55,638 nucleotides of DNA. Origin: Clostridia bacterium. GTDB lineage: Bacteria; Bacillota; DSM-12270; Thermacetogeniales; Thermacetogeniaceae. The translations under genes were made by a program, and so were the position numbers. This document shows positions 1-9,089 of this stretch, piece after piece (the stretch's first letter is position 1; each line of letters opens with the position of its first letter). Where the stretch lies: NCBI GenBank assembly GCA_902812385.1, contig CADDZD010000009.1:1-55638 (forward strand). Reading direction: 5' to 3'. A model generated the notes under the pieces. That model made no database searches and had not been told where the DNA came from. It was given only the letters and a program-made list of their open reading frames with translations.

Positions 1-137
1 CTTGTTGTCTGGGGTACTCTCCGCTAACATAATAGTTGTGTACCACCTGCATGTATCGGAAATCCCTGACTTTAACAATGCGTATGTACATGGATCTTTT
101 AATCCATCATATATCGGTTGAAGAAGAAATACATAGA

Positions 138-165
138 AAAGCCGGAGTTTTTAGCCTCCGGCTTA
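138..165 (-). terminator. Rho-independent terminator of the ftsEX-M23 operon
   Basis: An 8-bp GC-rich stem (AGCCGGAG pairing with CTCCGGCT, short T-rich loop) lies just past the stop of the M23 peptidase gene and is followed on the minus strand by TTTTC. Positions 1-137 beyond it hold no gene I can support. Confidence 0.75.
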
Positions 166-183
166 ACATGACCTCAGTCAGGT

Positions 184-1305
184 TTACAGGTAGCTTAACG
201 GGTTCTGCGGGTTGCCGTTTACCCGGACCTCGAAATGGAGGTGGGCCCCGGTGCTCCAGCCCGTGTTCCCCACACGCCCCACGGTCTGGCCCTGCTGGAC
301 CGTGCTTCCGGTTCCCACGTTAATGCTCGAAAGGTGGGCGTAAAGAGTGGAAATGCCTCCCCCGTGGTCGATCACCACGACCTGGCCGTAACCGCCCATC
401 CAACCCGTATAGATCACCGTTCCTCCATCGGCGGCGGCCACCTTCGCCCCGGCAGGAGCACCGATGTCGATTCCGGTATGCATCCTGTTCTGGTGCAGGA
501 TCGGGTGGTACCGCATACCATAATTAGATGTAATCGTCCCGGATGCCGGCCAGATAAAGCGTCCCGTCCCTTTCCGGGGTGAGGGGTTCCTGGACTGAAG
601 CTGCTGGATCAACTGGGCCAGCTGGCGGGAGGTGGCTTCCAGTTCGTCCAGGGCCCGCTCGTAGGCCTCCCGCTGCGTCTCAAGCTGGTTTAACAGTTGC
701 TTGCGGTCCTCGCTCCTGGCTGCCAGGTAGGTCTGCTTCGCCCTGGTGCTCTCCTGCAGGGATGCCACCCGGTTCCGCTTCGCTTCAAGCTCCCGCTTTG
801 TCTTTTCAATTGCATCGCGCTCCGCCGCCAGTTCCTTCATCAGGCGAACGTCCTGCTCGGCAATCCGCTGCATCAGGTCAAAACGGGTCAGAAAATCGGT
901 CATGCTCTCCGACTGCAGAAGCACCTCCAAAAAGGAGACATCACCTTCGGTGTAAATGTTGCGCAGCCGCTCATGCAAGATCCCCGTGCGTTTCTGCAGA
1001 TCTGCCTCCGCTTTTCTGAGCTTCTCCTCGGTCACGCTGATTGCCGCCTGCAGGGATTCCATGTCGCGGTTGAGTTGTTCGAGATCCTCCGTGGCCTGCT
1101 TGATGTCCCTGTCAATCTGTCCAAGCTCGGCAAGAACCCCCTGCCGCTTTTTCTCGGTTTCCTTTATTTGCTGTTTGCGCTGCTGGATAAGGCTGTTTAC
1201 CCGGTTAAGCTCCTGTTTTTTACTTTCAAGCTCGTCCGCCCAGCTGGGTAGAAGTGCCCCGAAAGCAAGCACCATTCCCAACAACAGGCCAACGCCAATC
1301 CTCAC
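184..1305 (-). CDS. EnvC-like murein hydrolase activator, M23 peptidase domain
   Basis: Secreted cell-wall protein of 373 residues. A signal peptide (residues 1-23, cleavage near SWA-DE) is followed by a long coiled coil (about 25-240) and a C-terminal LytM/M23 domain (about 250-373) with the zinc-ligand motifs HTGIDIG and HLHFEVR, so the peptidase looks catalytically intact. It follows ftsX directly; in Firmicutes FtsEX works with coiled-coil peptidoglycan hydrolases, so it is probably the FtsEX-controlled hydrolase acting at division or elongation. The GTG at 1305 has a modest ribosome-binding site. A much stronger one (AAGGAGGAG) sits upstream of an in-frame CTG at 1329, which would add a basic N-region (KGRKVVR) to the signal peptide. 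The start is therefore uncertain. Confidence 0.9.
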   Translation of the reverse strand: MRIGVGLLLGMVLAFGALLPSWADELESKKQELNRVNSLIQQRKQQIKETEKKRQGVLAELGQIDRDIKQATEDLEQLNRDMESLQAAISVTEEKLRKAEADLQKRTGILHERLRNIYTEGDVSFLEVLLQSESMTDFLTRFDLMQRIAEQDVRLMKELAAERDAIEKTKRELEAKRNRVASLQESTRAKQTYLAARSEDRKQLLNQLETQREAYERALDELEATSRQLAQLIQQLQSRNPSPRKGTGRFIWPASGTITSNYGMRYHPILHQNRMHTGIDIGAPAGAKVAAADGGTVIYTGWMGGYGQVVVIDHGGGISTLYAHLSSINVGTGSTVQQGQTVGRVGNTGWSTGAHLHFEVRVNGNPQNPLSYL

Positions 1306-1362
1306 TACCTTGCGTCCTTTATACTCCAGTTTTAACTCCTCCTTCCAACCCCGACCGGTGCA

Positions 1363-2250
1363 TTACACCCGCAGGTAGCGGTGCACCGAGATGAAGCTTC
1401 CCACCAGCCCGAGGCCGATACCTGCTGTAAAAAGCCCCTCGAACAGATGGATCAGAACCCTGTAGTCCCTGACAACCGGCAGAAAAGCAAGCACTTCCTG
1501 CAGCTTCCCCGTCAGGGCACTGTAGGAAAAGCCCAGTACCGCAACGGCCACCAATGCACCCGCTGCTCCCAGGATCATCCCCTCCAGCAGGAAGGGCCAG
1601 CGGACAAACCAGTCGGTCGCCCCAACCCACTTCATGATGCTGATCTCCCTGCGCCTGGCGAACATGGTCAGCCGGATCGTCGTGGCGATCAGAAACACCG
1701 AGCAGACGCCCAGCAGGCCCATCACCACCATGCTGATCAGGCGTATCCAGGCAGTCAGCTTAAACATCTTTTCGACAACGCCCTGCCCGTAACGCACCTT
1801 TTCGACCCCCGGGAGCCGGTTGATCGACGCTGCGGCGGAGGCCACCTGCCGGGGTTCGGACATCCGGATCCGGAAGGCGTCGGGCAGGGGGTTGGTTCCC
1901 CCCAGGCTCTCCTTGAGCTTGCTTTCCTTGCCGAAACGCTTTGCCAGCGTTGCCAGAGCCTCCTCTTTGGAAATAAAACGAACTTCCTTGACTCCGGGAG
2001 TTGCTTCGATCTGGGTGCGTATGGCCTTCAGATCATTCTGATCCAGCCCCCGGTCAAGATAAGCCATTATTTCCACATTCGATTCGACGGTTTTGGAGAT
2101 GTAATTGGTGTTGACCACCAGGAGTACGGCGATCCCCAGGACAAATAGCGAGACGGCCGTCGTGCCGGCAGCTGCGAAGTTTAACCAACCGTTGCGCCTC
2201 AGTGAGCGGAAGGCCTCCTGGAAAACGTACAGAGCCATTCTAAGTTGCAT
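1363..2250 (-). CDS. ftsX: Cell division ABC transporter permease FtsX
   Basis: Integral membrane partner of FtsE; the complex transmits ATP hydrolysis in the cytoplasm to peptidoglycan hydrolases outside. The protein has a short cytoplasmic N-terminus with the family pattern RSLRRNGW, a first membrane segment, a large extracellular loop (about residues 50-150) and three C-terminal membrane segments with the FtsX/MacB permease motif RRREISIMKWVGAT. I chose the ATG at 2250 because AGGGTG lies 9 bases upstream. This gives 295 residues, close to the Bacillus protein, and overlaps the end of ftsE by 11 bases. An upstream in-frame start at 2304 would only add residues overlapping ftsE. Translational coupling with ftsE is likely. 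Confidence 0.92.
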   Translation of the reverse strand: MQLRMALYVFQEAFRSLRRNGWLNFAAAGTTAVSLFVLGIAVLLVVNTNYISKTVESNVEIMAYLDRGLDQNDLKAIRTQIEATPGVKEVRFISKEEALATLAKRFGKESKLKESLGGTNPLPDAFRIRMSEPRQVASAAASINRLPGVEKVRYGQGVVEKMFKLTAWIRLISMVVMGLLGVCSVFLIATTIRLTMFARRREISIMKWVGATDWFVRWPFLLEGMILGAAGALVAVAVLGFSYSALTGKLQEVLAFLPVVRDYRVLIHLFEGLFTAGIGLGLVGSFISVHRYLRV

Positions 2251-2926
2251 GAGCATAAACACCCTGGTGCTCATCGCGCACAACCCGGCCGCGATCCAGG
2301 GCAATTACCCTCTGCCGCAGAGTGTCGACGATCTCCCTTGCATGGGTGGCAATCAGGACTGTCGTCCCGCGCCGGTTGATCTCCTGAAAATAGTTGATGA
2401 TTTCCCAGGAAGTATCCATATCCAGGTTTCCGGTCGGTTCGTCTGCAATCAGCAGTGCCGGCTTGTTTACCAGGGCCCGGGCGATCGCAACCCGCTGCTG
2501 TTCGCCACCGGACAGCTGCCGGGGATACATTTGGGCCCGCTCCTTAAGGCCGACAAGCTCCAACACTTCAGGCACACGCCGCTTGATCTCCTGGGGCCCC
2601 GCCCCCACCACCTGCATGGCAAAGGCGACATTTTCAAATACCGTGCGGTCGGGCAGGAGCCGAAAGTCCTGGAAGACCATGCCGATCTGCCGGCGCAGGT
2701 GAGGGACGTCCCTCCTTTTCATCCTGATGATGCTGCGGCCCCCAACGTAGATCTGCCCTTTCGTGGGAAGCTCTTCCCGGAAAATAAGCTTGATTAAAGT
2801 CGATTTTCCGGCGCCGCTGGGGCCCACGAGAAAGACAAATTCTCCCTTCTCAATGTGGAGGGTAGCTCCTACAAGGGCCTTGACTCCGTTCGGATAAAAC
2901 TTGGAGACGTTAAAGAACTGGATCAA
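2240..2926 (-). CDS. ftsE: Cell division ATP-binding protein FtsE
   Basis: ABC-type ATPase that pairs with FtsX at the membrane. Walker A (GPSGAGKST), signature (LSGGEQQRVAIARAL) and Walker B with D-loop (LLIADEPTGNLD) are all present. I chose the TTG at 2926, five bases after a GGGGGGA ribosome-binding site. It gives 228 residues beginning at the conserved LIQFFNVSKFYPNG. An ATG at 2956 is open in frame but has no ribosome-binding site. First gene of the ftsE-ftsX-M23 operon, with a terminator of the upstream operon before it. Confidence 0.93.
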   Translation of the reverse strand: MIQFFNVSKFYPNGVKALVGATLHIEKGEFVFLVGPSGAGKSTLIKLIFREELPTKGQIYVGGRSIIRMKRRDVPHLRRQIGMVFQDFRLLPDRTVFENVAFAMQVVGAGPQEIKRRVPEVLELVGLKERAQMYPRQLSGGEQQRVAIARALVNKPALLIADEPTGNLDMDTSWEIINYFQEINRRGTTVLIATHAREIVDTLRQRVIALDRGRVVRDEHQGVYAHAT

Positions 2927-2965
2927 GCCGATCCCCCCATAGGTTTCAGCATACAAAAATCTGGT

Positions 2966-2999
2966 AAAAAAAGAAACAACTCTTAACTAGAGTTGTTTC
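2966..2999 (-). terminator. Rho-independent terminator after the transketolase genes
   Basis: A perfect 11-bp stem (GAAACAACTCT with AGAGTTGTTTC, 5-base loop) is followed on the minus strand by seven T. It separates the tkt operon from ftsE. Confidence 0.9.
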
Positions 3000-3077
3000 G
3001 ACATTAAATACTTTTTTCCTGTTTAATTATCAATAACTTTTTTGAAATCGCCGTAGTTTATTATTCAAGATATGACA

Positions 3078-4022
3078 TCATTTACCACAAACACGCCTCT
3101 GCCGCACCCGATCAACCGCCTCAACGATGTGGGAAGCGGTCAGGCCAAAGGCTTCCAGGAGATCTCCCGGCTTTCCCGACTCTCCGAAGCGATCCCTGAT
3201 CCCCACCCTGACCAGGGGTACAGGGCAACGCTCCGCCAATACCTCGGCCACGGCGCTCCCCAGTCCGCCTATAATCGAGTGCTCCTCGGCCGTAACGACG
3301 GCACCCGTTTTCATAGCCAGGCCGGAGACGGTTTCCACGTCAAGAGGCTTGATGGTATGAACGTTCACCACGGTCACGTCTACTCCGCGCCCGGAGAGGG
3401 CCTCCGCCGCCTTCAGGGCTTCGGACACCATGATCCCTGTGGCGAATATGACGGCATCAGGCCCACGCCGGAGGATTTCGGCCCTGCCCAGGCGGAACCG
3501 GTAGTTTTCGTCGAAAAGCACCGGCACCGCCGGTCGCCCGAGGCGAATGTAAACAGGCCCCTCGTGGGCAACGGCAGCGGCAACAGCCTTGCCGGTCTCC
3601 ACGGCATCTGCCGGGACGATCACGGTCATGTTGGGCAGAGCCCGCATCAGGGCGATATCCTCAATGGACTGGTGGGAGGCCCCGTCTTCCCCGACGGTGA
3701 TCCCGGCATGGGTAGCGATAATCTTTACATTGAGGCCGGGATAAGCGATGGTATTACGAATCTGGTCAAAGGCCCGCCCGGTCGCAAAAACCGCAAAGGT
3801 GCTGGCGCACGGGATCTTCCCCGCCAGGGCCAGACCGGCGGCGGTCCCCATCATATTCTGTTCGGCAATGCCCATGTCGAAGAAGCGGTCCGGAAAAAAC
3901 CTGGCGAAATCGGCAGTTTTCGTCGACTTTGCAAGATCGGCGTCAAGCACCACCAGGTTAGGATACTCCTTGCCCAGCTCCACCAGGGCGCGGCCGTAGG
4001 CGTCACGTGTTGCTATGTTCAT
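3078..4022 (-). CDS. Transketolase, C-terminal subunit
   Basis: Pyrimidine-binding and C-terminal half of a split transketolase (pentose phosphate pathway, cytoplasm; two-carbon transfer between sugar phosphates with thiamine diphosphate). The conserved catalytic glutamate lies in MGIAEQNMMG and the substrate-site pattern DGASHQS is present. The 314-residue length fits the separate C-subunit found in many Clostridia and archaea. The start is the ATG at 4022, six bases after GGAGGG; a TTG six bases further upstream is less likely. The N-terminal subunit is encoded just upstream. Together the two make one full enzyme. Confidence 0.92.
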   Translation of the reverse strand: MNIATRDAYGRALVELGKEYPNLVVLDADLAKSTKTADFARFFPDRFFDMGIAEQNMMGTAAGLALAGKIPCASTFAVFATGRAFDQIRNTIAYPGLNVKIIATHAGITVGEDGASHQSIEDIALMRALPNMTVIVPADAVETGKAVAAAVAHEGPVYIRLGRPAVPVLFDENYRFRLGRAEILRRGPDAVIFATGIMVSEALKAAEALSGRGVDVTVVNVHTIKPLDVETVSGLAMKTGAVVTAEEHSIIGGLGSAVAEVLAERCPVPLVRVGIRDRFGESGKPGDLLEAFGLTASHIVEAVDRVRQRRVCGK

Positions 4023-4137
4023 TTGCAACCCTCCAGTGTAAATTCCATGTTGGCGGCCTGTTTCCGCTCCCTCCTGATTACGCCCGGAAACAGCCGACCT
4101 TCATAGAGATAATTTTTTCTATGATGAGCCCCAGACA

Positions 4138-4977
4138 TTATGAAGTTACAGCCTCCAGTTCGGCAAGGGCCTTTGCCGCCTGCTCCCTATCCGGGGCCTT
4201 GCCGTGCCAGTCAACGGCGTTTTCCATGAAGGAAACCCCTTTCCCCTTAACCGTTTTGGCGATAATCATGGAAGGCCGGCCATGAACCCCCTTCGCCCAT
4301 TCGAATGCTGCGAGCAGTTCCTCGAAGCTGTGCCCGTCAACCTCCCGTACCTCCCACCCGAAGGAGCGCCATTTCTCGGGAAGCGGAAGAGGGGAGAGGA
4401 CCTCGGCAACCGGGCCGTCGATCTGGAGCCCGTTGTAGTCGAGAACGGCGGTCAGGTTGTCCACCCCGTAGTGGGCGGCCGCCATGGCCGCTTCCCAAAC
4501 CTGTCCTTCCTCGTTTTCTCCGTCACCAAGAAGCGCATAAACCCGGTAGTCCCGGCGGTCGATCTTCCCGGCCAGCGCAATTCCCAGGCTGATGGAAAGC
4601 CCCTGGCCCAGTGAGCCTGTCGAGGCCTCGACCCCCGGCAGTTTTCCGAAAGCCGGGTGCCCCTGCAGGCGGCTGCCCAGCTTCCGCAGGGTGAGGAGTT
4701 CTTCCACCGGGAAGTAACCCCTCTCCGCCAGCACGGCGTACAGCAGGGGAGCGGCGTGCCCCTTGCTCAAAACAAAACGGTCGCGGTCCGGCCAGTCCGG
4801 TTCCTCAGGCCTGATGCGCATAACGTGGAAATACAGGGTTGTGACGATCTCAACAGCGGAAAGGCTGCCGCCGGGGTGCCCCGAACCGGCTTCGGCCACC
4901 ATTCTGATGATATCGGAGCGGATGACCCGCGCCTTTTTTCCCAGCTCCTGTAACAGCTCTTCCTGTGATGAAGACAT
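4138..4977 (-). CDS. Transketolase, N-terminal subunit
   Basis: Thiamine-diphosphate-binding half of the split transketolase, 279 residues. The motif GDGENEEGQVWEA followed by the downstream Asn in DYNGLQIDG binds the pyrophosphate and metal. SGHPGGSLS and KGHAAP near the N-terminus are typical transketolase sites. The start has GGGGGA upstream. A 115-base gap separates it from the C-subunit gene, with a good ribosome-binding site there and no clear terminator, so the pair is probably co-transcribed. Confidence 0.92.
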   Translation of the reverse strand: MSSSQEELLQELGKKARVIRSDIIRMVAEAGSGHPGGSLSAVEIVTTLYFHVMRIRPEEPDWPDRDRFVLSKGHAAPLLYAVLAERGYFPVEELLTLRKLGSRLQGHPAFGKLPGVEASTGSLGQGLSISLGIALAGKIDRRDYRVYALLGDGENEEGQVWEAAMAAAHYGVDNLTAVLDYNGLQIDGPVAEVLSPLPLPEKWRSFGWEVREVDGHSFEELLAAFEWAKGVHGRPSMIIAKTVKGKGVSFMENAVDWHGKAPDREQAAKALAELEAVTS

Positions 4978-4991
4978 GGTGTTCCCCCTCG

Positions 4992-5990
4992 CTATCTTTT
5001 ATCATAGGTTTTAAACCCTTCTCCAAGCACTTCATGGGCATCCGTGATGAAAACAAAGGCCTGAGGATCAATGCTGTAAACCAGGTCCTTCAACCGGCTT
5101 TCCTCGGTCTTGCCGACAACGCAGATAAGCACAGGGCGTGTCTCACCCGTATACATCCCCTGGCCCGAGAGGGCGGTTACCCCCCGTTCCAGTTCACGAA
5201 AGATGGCCCGGGCGATCTCCTCCGGCTTCACCGAGATAATGTAAGCAGCTTTGGCAAAGCTGATCCCCTCCTGCACCAGATCGATCACCTTGCTGGTAAC
5301 CAGGAGCGCCAGCAGGGCATACAGGGCCAGTTCGGCATTAAAAAAGACACCGGCCAGGCTGATCACCACAAAATCGGAACCCAGCAGGCCCTGGCCGACG
5401 GTTACGGGAAAATATTTGTGGAGCAGGCGAGCCACAAGGTCCGTGCCGCCGGTGGTGCCACCCGCTCTGAGCACAACACCCATCCCTATGCCGGAAATTA
5501 CTCCCCCGTAAAAGGAGGCGAGGAGCAGGTCGTTCGTCAGGATGGGGAGGCGATGCGCCAGGAGTTCCACCAAAACCGAGGTTGCCAGAGCCCCGTAAAG
5601 GCTGCGGACAAAAACCCGCGCCCCGAGTTCCCGGTAGGAAAGGAGAAACAGGGGTATGTTCAAGACCAGGAGGGTCCAGCCGACCGGCACCCTGGCCCCG
5701 CTCAGGTAATAAATGATCGTGGCCAGGCCGCTGACTCCCCCCGCCGCAATCCTGTTGGGAACCAGGAAGAGATCCAGTCCCAGGGCGATAAAGGCAGAAC
5801 CAACCGTTATCCAGAAGTAGGCGTGGATTAACTTTCTAAGAGAAGCGCGCACATAACTCACTACCCGCCCAAGGCTCTTTATATTATCTTTACCCAAAAC
5901 AGTGTTTTCACCCACGGTGATACAATAGTTTGGGGTTCTATATGCGACAAAAAATTCCTGCTTTTTGGCCACCAGATCAGATGCTTTCAC
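4992..5990 (-). CDS. YitT family membrane protein (DUF161 and DUF2179)
   Basis: Predicted integral membrane protein of unknown function. The recognisable domain begins near residue 50 (a segment ending GLDLFLVPNRIAAGG, typical of YitT). Five or so hydrophobic segments follow, then a soluble C-terminal DUF2179 domain (about 245-325; YIISVKPEEIARAIF and GMYTGETRPVL). The start is uncertain. The frame is open to a GTG at 5990 that overlaps the upstream stop codon, but family members start close to the first membrane segment, and a GTG near 5861 preceded by GGGCGGG would give a normal length. The stop lies 14 bases before tktN, suggesting co-transcription. Confidence 0.85.
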   Translation of the reverse strand: MKASDLVAKKQEFFVAYRTPNYCITVGENTVLGKDNIKSLGRVVSYVRASLRKLIHAYFWITVGSAFIALGLDLFLVPNRIAAGGVSGLATIIYYLSGARVPVGWTLLVLNIPLFLLSYRELGARVFVRSLYGALATSVLVELLAHRLPILTNDLLLASFYGGVISGIGMGVVLRAGGTTGGTDLVARLLHKYFPVTVGQGLLGSDFVVISLAGVFFNAELALYALLALLVTSKVIDLVQEGISFAKAAYIISVKPEEIARAIFRELERGVTALSGQGMYTGETRPVLICVVGKTEESRLKDLVYSIDPQAFVFITDAHEVLGEGFKTYDKR

Positions 5991-6678
5991 CCGAAATTAT
6001 CAGACAGCCCTGTTCAACGTCCACCTGCTTCACCTTAAATGCGAAGGGAAGCCGGTCGCCATTCAGGCGAAAACGAAGGCGGGACGCAAGTTTGCGGGAA
6101 AGTTCGGGAGGAAGCGATTCGTTGCCAACCCTGAAATCTATCGGTGAAAAGGCGATCTCGCCATTCTCTTCCGGGCGGAAATTACCCCACATCTGTACGG
6201 AAAAAGAACTGCCGAGAATTCCCACCCTTCCTTTCAGCTTCACGTACCGGGAATTCAATTCCAGGCCGGGGTCGGTGATCCCGGGCACACCGGTGGCACG
6301 GAGGTACTTGTTCAGATCCTCTTCCCTGAATACAATGCGCACCTGCATCGGGCCGTCCGCATGCAGGGCGGCTGTTCCTCCGCCCTGCATCAGTTCATGC
6401 AAGTTAAAGCTTCCCCTCGGGATCTGCATTGCCAAAAGGGACGCCCGGCAGCCTCCCAGGTTTGCTCCTCTCATTTCCAGGCGCATGCCGTCGAACTGCC
6501 CCACCAGTATTTTCGCAGCAGGAAAGGCAAACAGGCGCGCCTTTACCCCCTCCGGTTTGAGGGAACTGCTCGCCACCTCTCTCTCTACGGCCTGGCCTGC
6601 CAGTTCGGGCAGGGTGAACTCGCACAAAAGAAGGAATACAAGGAGAGAAATCAGAATTCCCGCCAGAAGCTTGCGCAT
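5977..6678 (-). CDS. DUF2993 (LmeA-like) protein
   Basis: A 233-residue protein with one N-terminal membrane anchor or signal (residues 1-25) followed by a DUF2993 domain, the family that includes LmeA of actinobacteria, an envelope lipid-processing protein. Visible family features are alternating beta-strand stretches such as LEMRGANLGG and YVKLKGRVGILGS. Its ATG abuts the prfB stop codon, with GGGGA ten bases upstream, so it is translated from the secA-prfB transcript. A role at the membrane surface is inferred; substrate unknown. Confidence 0.75.
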   Translation of the reverse strand: MRKLLAGILISLLVFLLLCEFTLPELAGQAVEREVASSSLKPEGVKARLFAFPAAKILVGQFDGMRLEMRGANLGGCRASLLAMQIPRGSFNLHELMQGGGTAALHADGPMQVRIVFREEDLNKYLRATGVPGITDPGLELNSRYVKLKGRVGILGSSFSVQMWGNFRPEENGEIAFSPIDFRVGNESLPPELSRKLASRLRFRLNGDRLPFAFKVKQVDVEQGCLIISGESI

Positions 6679-7792
6679 TTAATTTTTCCCCTGCCCGTCC
6701 CGGTACCGCCGGAGATACGACTCAATGAAGGGGCCTATCGCACCATCCATTACAGCCTGGACGTTGCCGGTCTCCACCCCGGTACGGTGGTCCTTCACAA
6801 GAGTATAGGGCTCGAAGATATAGGAACGGATCTGGCTCCCCCAGGCAATCTCCCGCTGCTCTCCCCGCAGCTGGTTCAGCTTTGCCTCCTGCTCCTGCCG
6901 CTTGAGGGCGCTCAAGCGGGAGCGCAGGATCTTCATCGCCCGCAGCCGGTTGGCAAGCTGGGAACGCTCGCTCTGGCACTGCACCACGATCCCTGTCGGC
7001 AGATGGGTGATGCGCACCGCCGAGTCGGTCTTGTTGATGTGCTGCCCGCCGTGGCCGCTTGCCCTGTAGGTGTCGATCCTCAGGTCTTCGGGATTGATAT
7101 CGACCTCCGAATCGTCTTCCACTTCGGGAATGACATCCACAGAGGCAAAAGATGTATGCCTCCTGCCGGAGGCGTCAAAGGGAGAAATACGAACGAGGCG
7201 GTGCACTCCCCGTTCCGCTTTCAAATAGCCGTAGGCGTATTTACCTGAAATAAGGCCGGTGATGCTCTTGATACCGTCTTCATCGCCCGGCAGGATGTCC
7301 AGAACCTCAACCTGGAAGCCCTGCTGCTGGGCCCAGCGCCCGTACATCCTGAAGAGCATCTCCACCCAGTCCTGGGCCTCAGTTCCTCCGGCTCCGGCGT
7401 GTAAGGAGATCAGGGCATTCCTGTCGTCGTACGGTCCTGTAAAAAGGTTCTCCTGGTCATACCTGTCCAGGACCTCGGTCAGCCGCTTGACTCCGGTTTT
7501 CAGCTCCTCCTCCAGGTCCTCATCCTCGGCTTCAGAGCACAAATCCAACAGAACTTTGAGTTCCTCCAGATCCGCCACAGCCTTATTGTAAAAATTAATA
7601 TCCTCCTTGAGCTGGGCAGCTTCCTGAAGGATCCTGCCCGCCCGGGCGGGGTCCGCCCAGAAATCCGGGGCGACGGCCTGTGCATCAATCTTTTTTAGTT
7701 CTTCATTCTTTTTATCAATGTCAAAGGGAAACCCTCAATTCAGCCAACCGGGCATCTAATTTTTCTAAATCCCTCTTCACTTCACCGATCAT
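6679..7792 (-). CDS. prfB: Peptide chain release factor 2, programmed +1 frameshift
   Basis: Terminates translation at UGA and UAA. Translation starts at the ATG at 7792, reads 23 codons (MIGEVKRDLEKLDARLAELR...) and meets an in-frame TGA at 7721-7723. The slippery CTT-TGA-C with an internal AGGG just upstream is the classic prfB autoregulatory site. After a +1 shift the frame continues from 7722 to 6679, giving about 370 residues in all. The stop-codon recognition motif SPFD and the peptidyl-tRNA hydrolysis motif GHGGQ are intact. Low RF2 favours frameshifting and so more RF2. The conceptual CDS is join(6679..7722, 7724..7792) on the minus strand. It sits 14 bases after the HD-domain gene. 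Confidence 0.95.
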
Positions 7793-7806
7793 GCTGCTCA
7801 CTCTCC

Positions 7807-9018
7807 CTACAATTCTCTAGTGCTGTATAGAAAATGGCTCCCCCTTCTCATCTCCGCCTGGATTCTTGCCTGGTGGAAGTTTGACGCAATGGTGCCGCCG
7901 ACCCCCAAACCGTAGCGCACCTCGAGCCCCGTTCTCACCTTAACCGTCAAAGCAATCCTTTCGATCATCTCTTCCAGGATGCGTTTATCCTTTACCTTTG
8001 TCACAACAGCGTATTCGTCGCCGCCGATCAGTGCGGCCAGATCCCGCTCGTGTCCCTGCCGGTTGACCCTCACCAGGGAGCGGATCAACTGCAGAATAGA
8101 TGCTTTCATGTTCTGGATCTCGTACTCGGTATGGAGTTTCACGAAGCTCCCAAAGGCCCGCAGGTCAAACAGGATCACCGATTCGTCACCTGTCAACTTT
8201 ACCCCCAGCACCCGGAGACGGGGGTCCTCCGGCGTGGCCATGCCGGTCACCAGATCCCGGACGACCTCGTCCTCGATCTGCTGCGGCTCAAGACCCAGGC
8301 TGACTCTCGCCTGGAATTTCCTTTCAATGGCACACAACTGATCCAGGATGGCGATCACCTGCGCCAGGTTGCTGCCCAATGCAGCGTACTGCTCCGGGTT
8401 GTGGTTGAAGATATCCTGCTTGACGGTCGTACTGAGGCACAGGGCATCCCCCACCAGATTGAGGGTCCGCGGTCTGATCTTCACATGGTGGTGCAGGGCG
8501 ATGCCCTCGAGCACAGTATCCGGCAGGGCATACCTCCGGGCAATCTCGTAGCTCCTCACAACGTGGTCGTGAAAAGGCGTTGTCCATTCGGCCCACCTCA
8601 TTCCGGGATAATGCCGCAGAGCCTGCGGTACCCGGGCCTTGCCGACGGATTGAGCGTTGAAAACGCCGTCATCTATTTCCTTGCCTTTCCCAACATCGTG
8701 GAAAAGCACACCCAGCAGCAGGTCATCCCGGCTAATGCCCAAACACAACAATACCTCGTCCGGCAGCATCGCCGCCAGTTCCACCATCCTGATGACGTGG
8801 TGGAGCTGGTTTTCTCCCACCGAGACGATGCGCGCCAGGTAAAGCAATTCCTTGATTCCGAAAAAGCGTTCCAGAAAAGGAACGATGCGCGGCCGGATAA
8901 CCCCCAGCAGAGTTTTATATAGAATTTCCCGATGGCACAAAGGCTGATCGCAATGGAAACCCGCCGAAACGCAAAACTCCGCCAGTTCCCGTTCCGTTGT
9001 AGCCCTTTCCCCCCTCAT
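7807..9018 (-). CDS. HD-domain protein with degenerate GGDEF-like C-terminus
   Basis: 403 residues. An HD metal-dependent phosphohydrolase domain occupies about residues 70-240 (helix with LFHDVGKGKEID, later FHDHVVRSYEIA and ALHHHVK as further ligand candidates). The last 160 residues resemble a GGDEF domain: LTGDESVILFDLRAFG takes the place of the usual metal-binding strand and LIGGDEYAVV the place of the signature, while the C-terminal strand GLGVGGTIASN fits. Several metal-site acidic residues seem missing, so cyclase activity is doubtful. It may hydrolyse or sense a cyclic nucleotide; this is inference. Lies between secA and prfB, probably in one transcript. Confidence 0.75.
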   Translation of the reverse strand: MRGERATTERELAEFCVSAGFHCDQPLCHREILYKTLLGVIRPRIVPFLERFFGIKELLYLARIVSVGENQLHHVIRMVELAAMLPDEVLLCLGISRDDLLLGVLFHDVGKGKEIDDGVFNAQSVGKARVPQALRHYPGMRWAEWTTPFHDHVVRSYEIARRYALPDTVLEGIALHHHVKIRPRTLNLVGDALCLSTTVKQDIFNHNPEQYAALGSNLAQVIAILDQLCAIERKFQARVSLGLEPQQIEDEVVRDLVTGMATPEDPRLRVLGVKLTGDESVILFDLRAFGSFVKLHTEYEIQNMKASILQLIRSLVRVNRQGHERDLAALIGGDEYAVVTKVKDKRILEEMIERIALTVKVRTGLEVRYGLGVGGTIASNFHQARIQAEMRRGSHFLYSTREL

Positions 9019-9089
9019 TTAATTGCCCCCTGTTTCCTTTTCTATATAAATATAAATATTGTGTCTATATCAACCGGGCGGCGGTGTTA

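Noticed and set aside
3072-4106. 344-codon plus-strand frame opposite the transketolase gene
   Set aside because: Antisense shadow in GC-rich DNA; Gly/His/Arg-rich composition without a fold.
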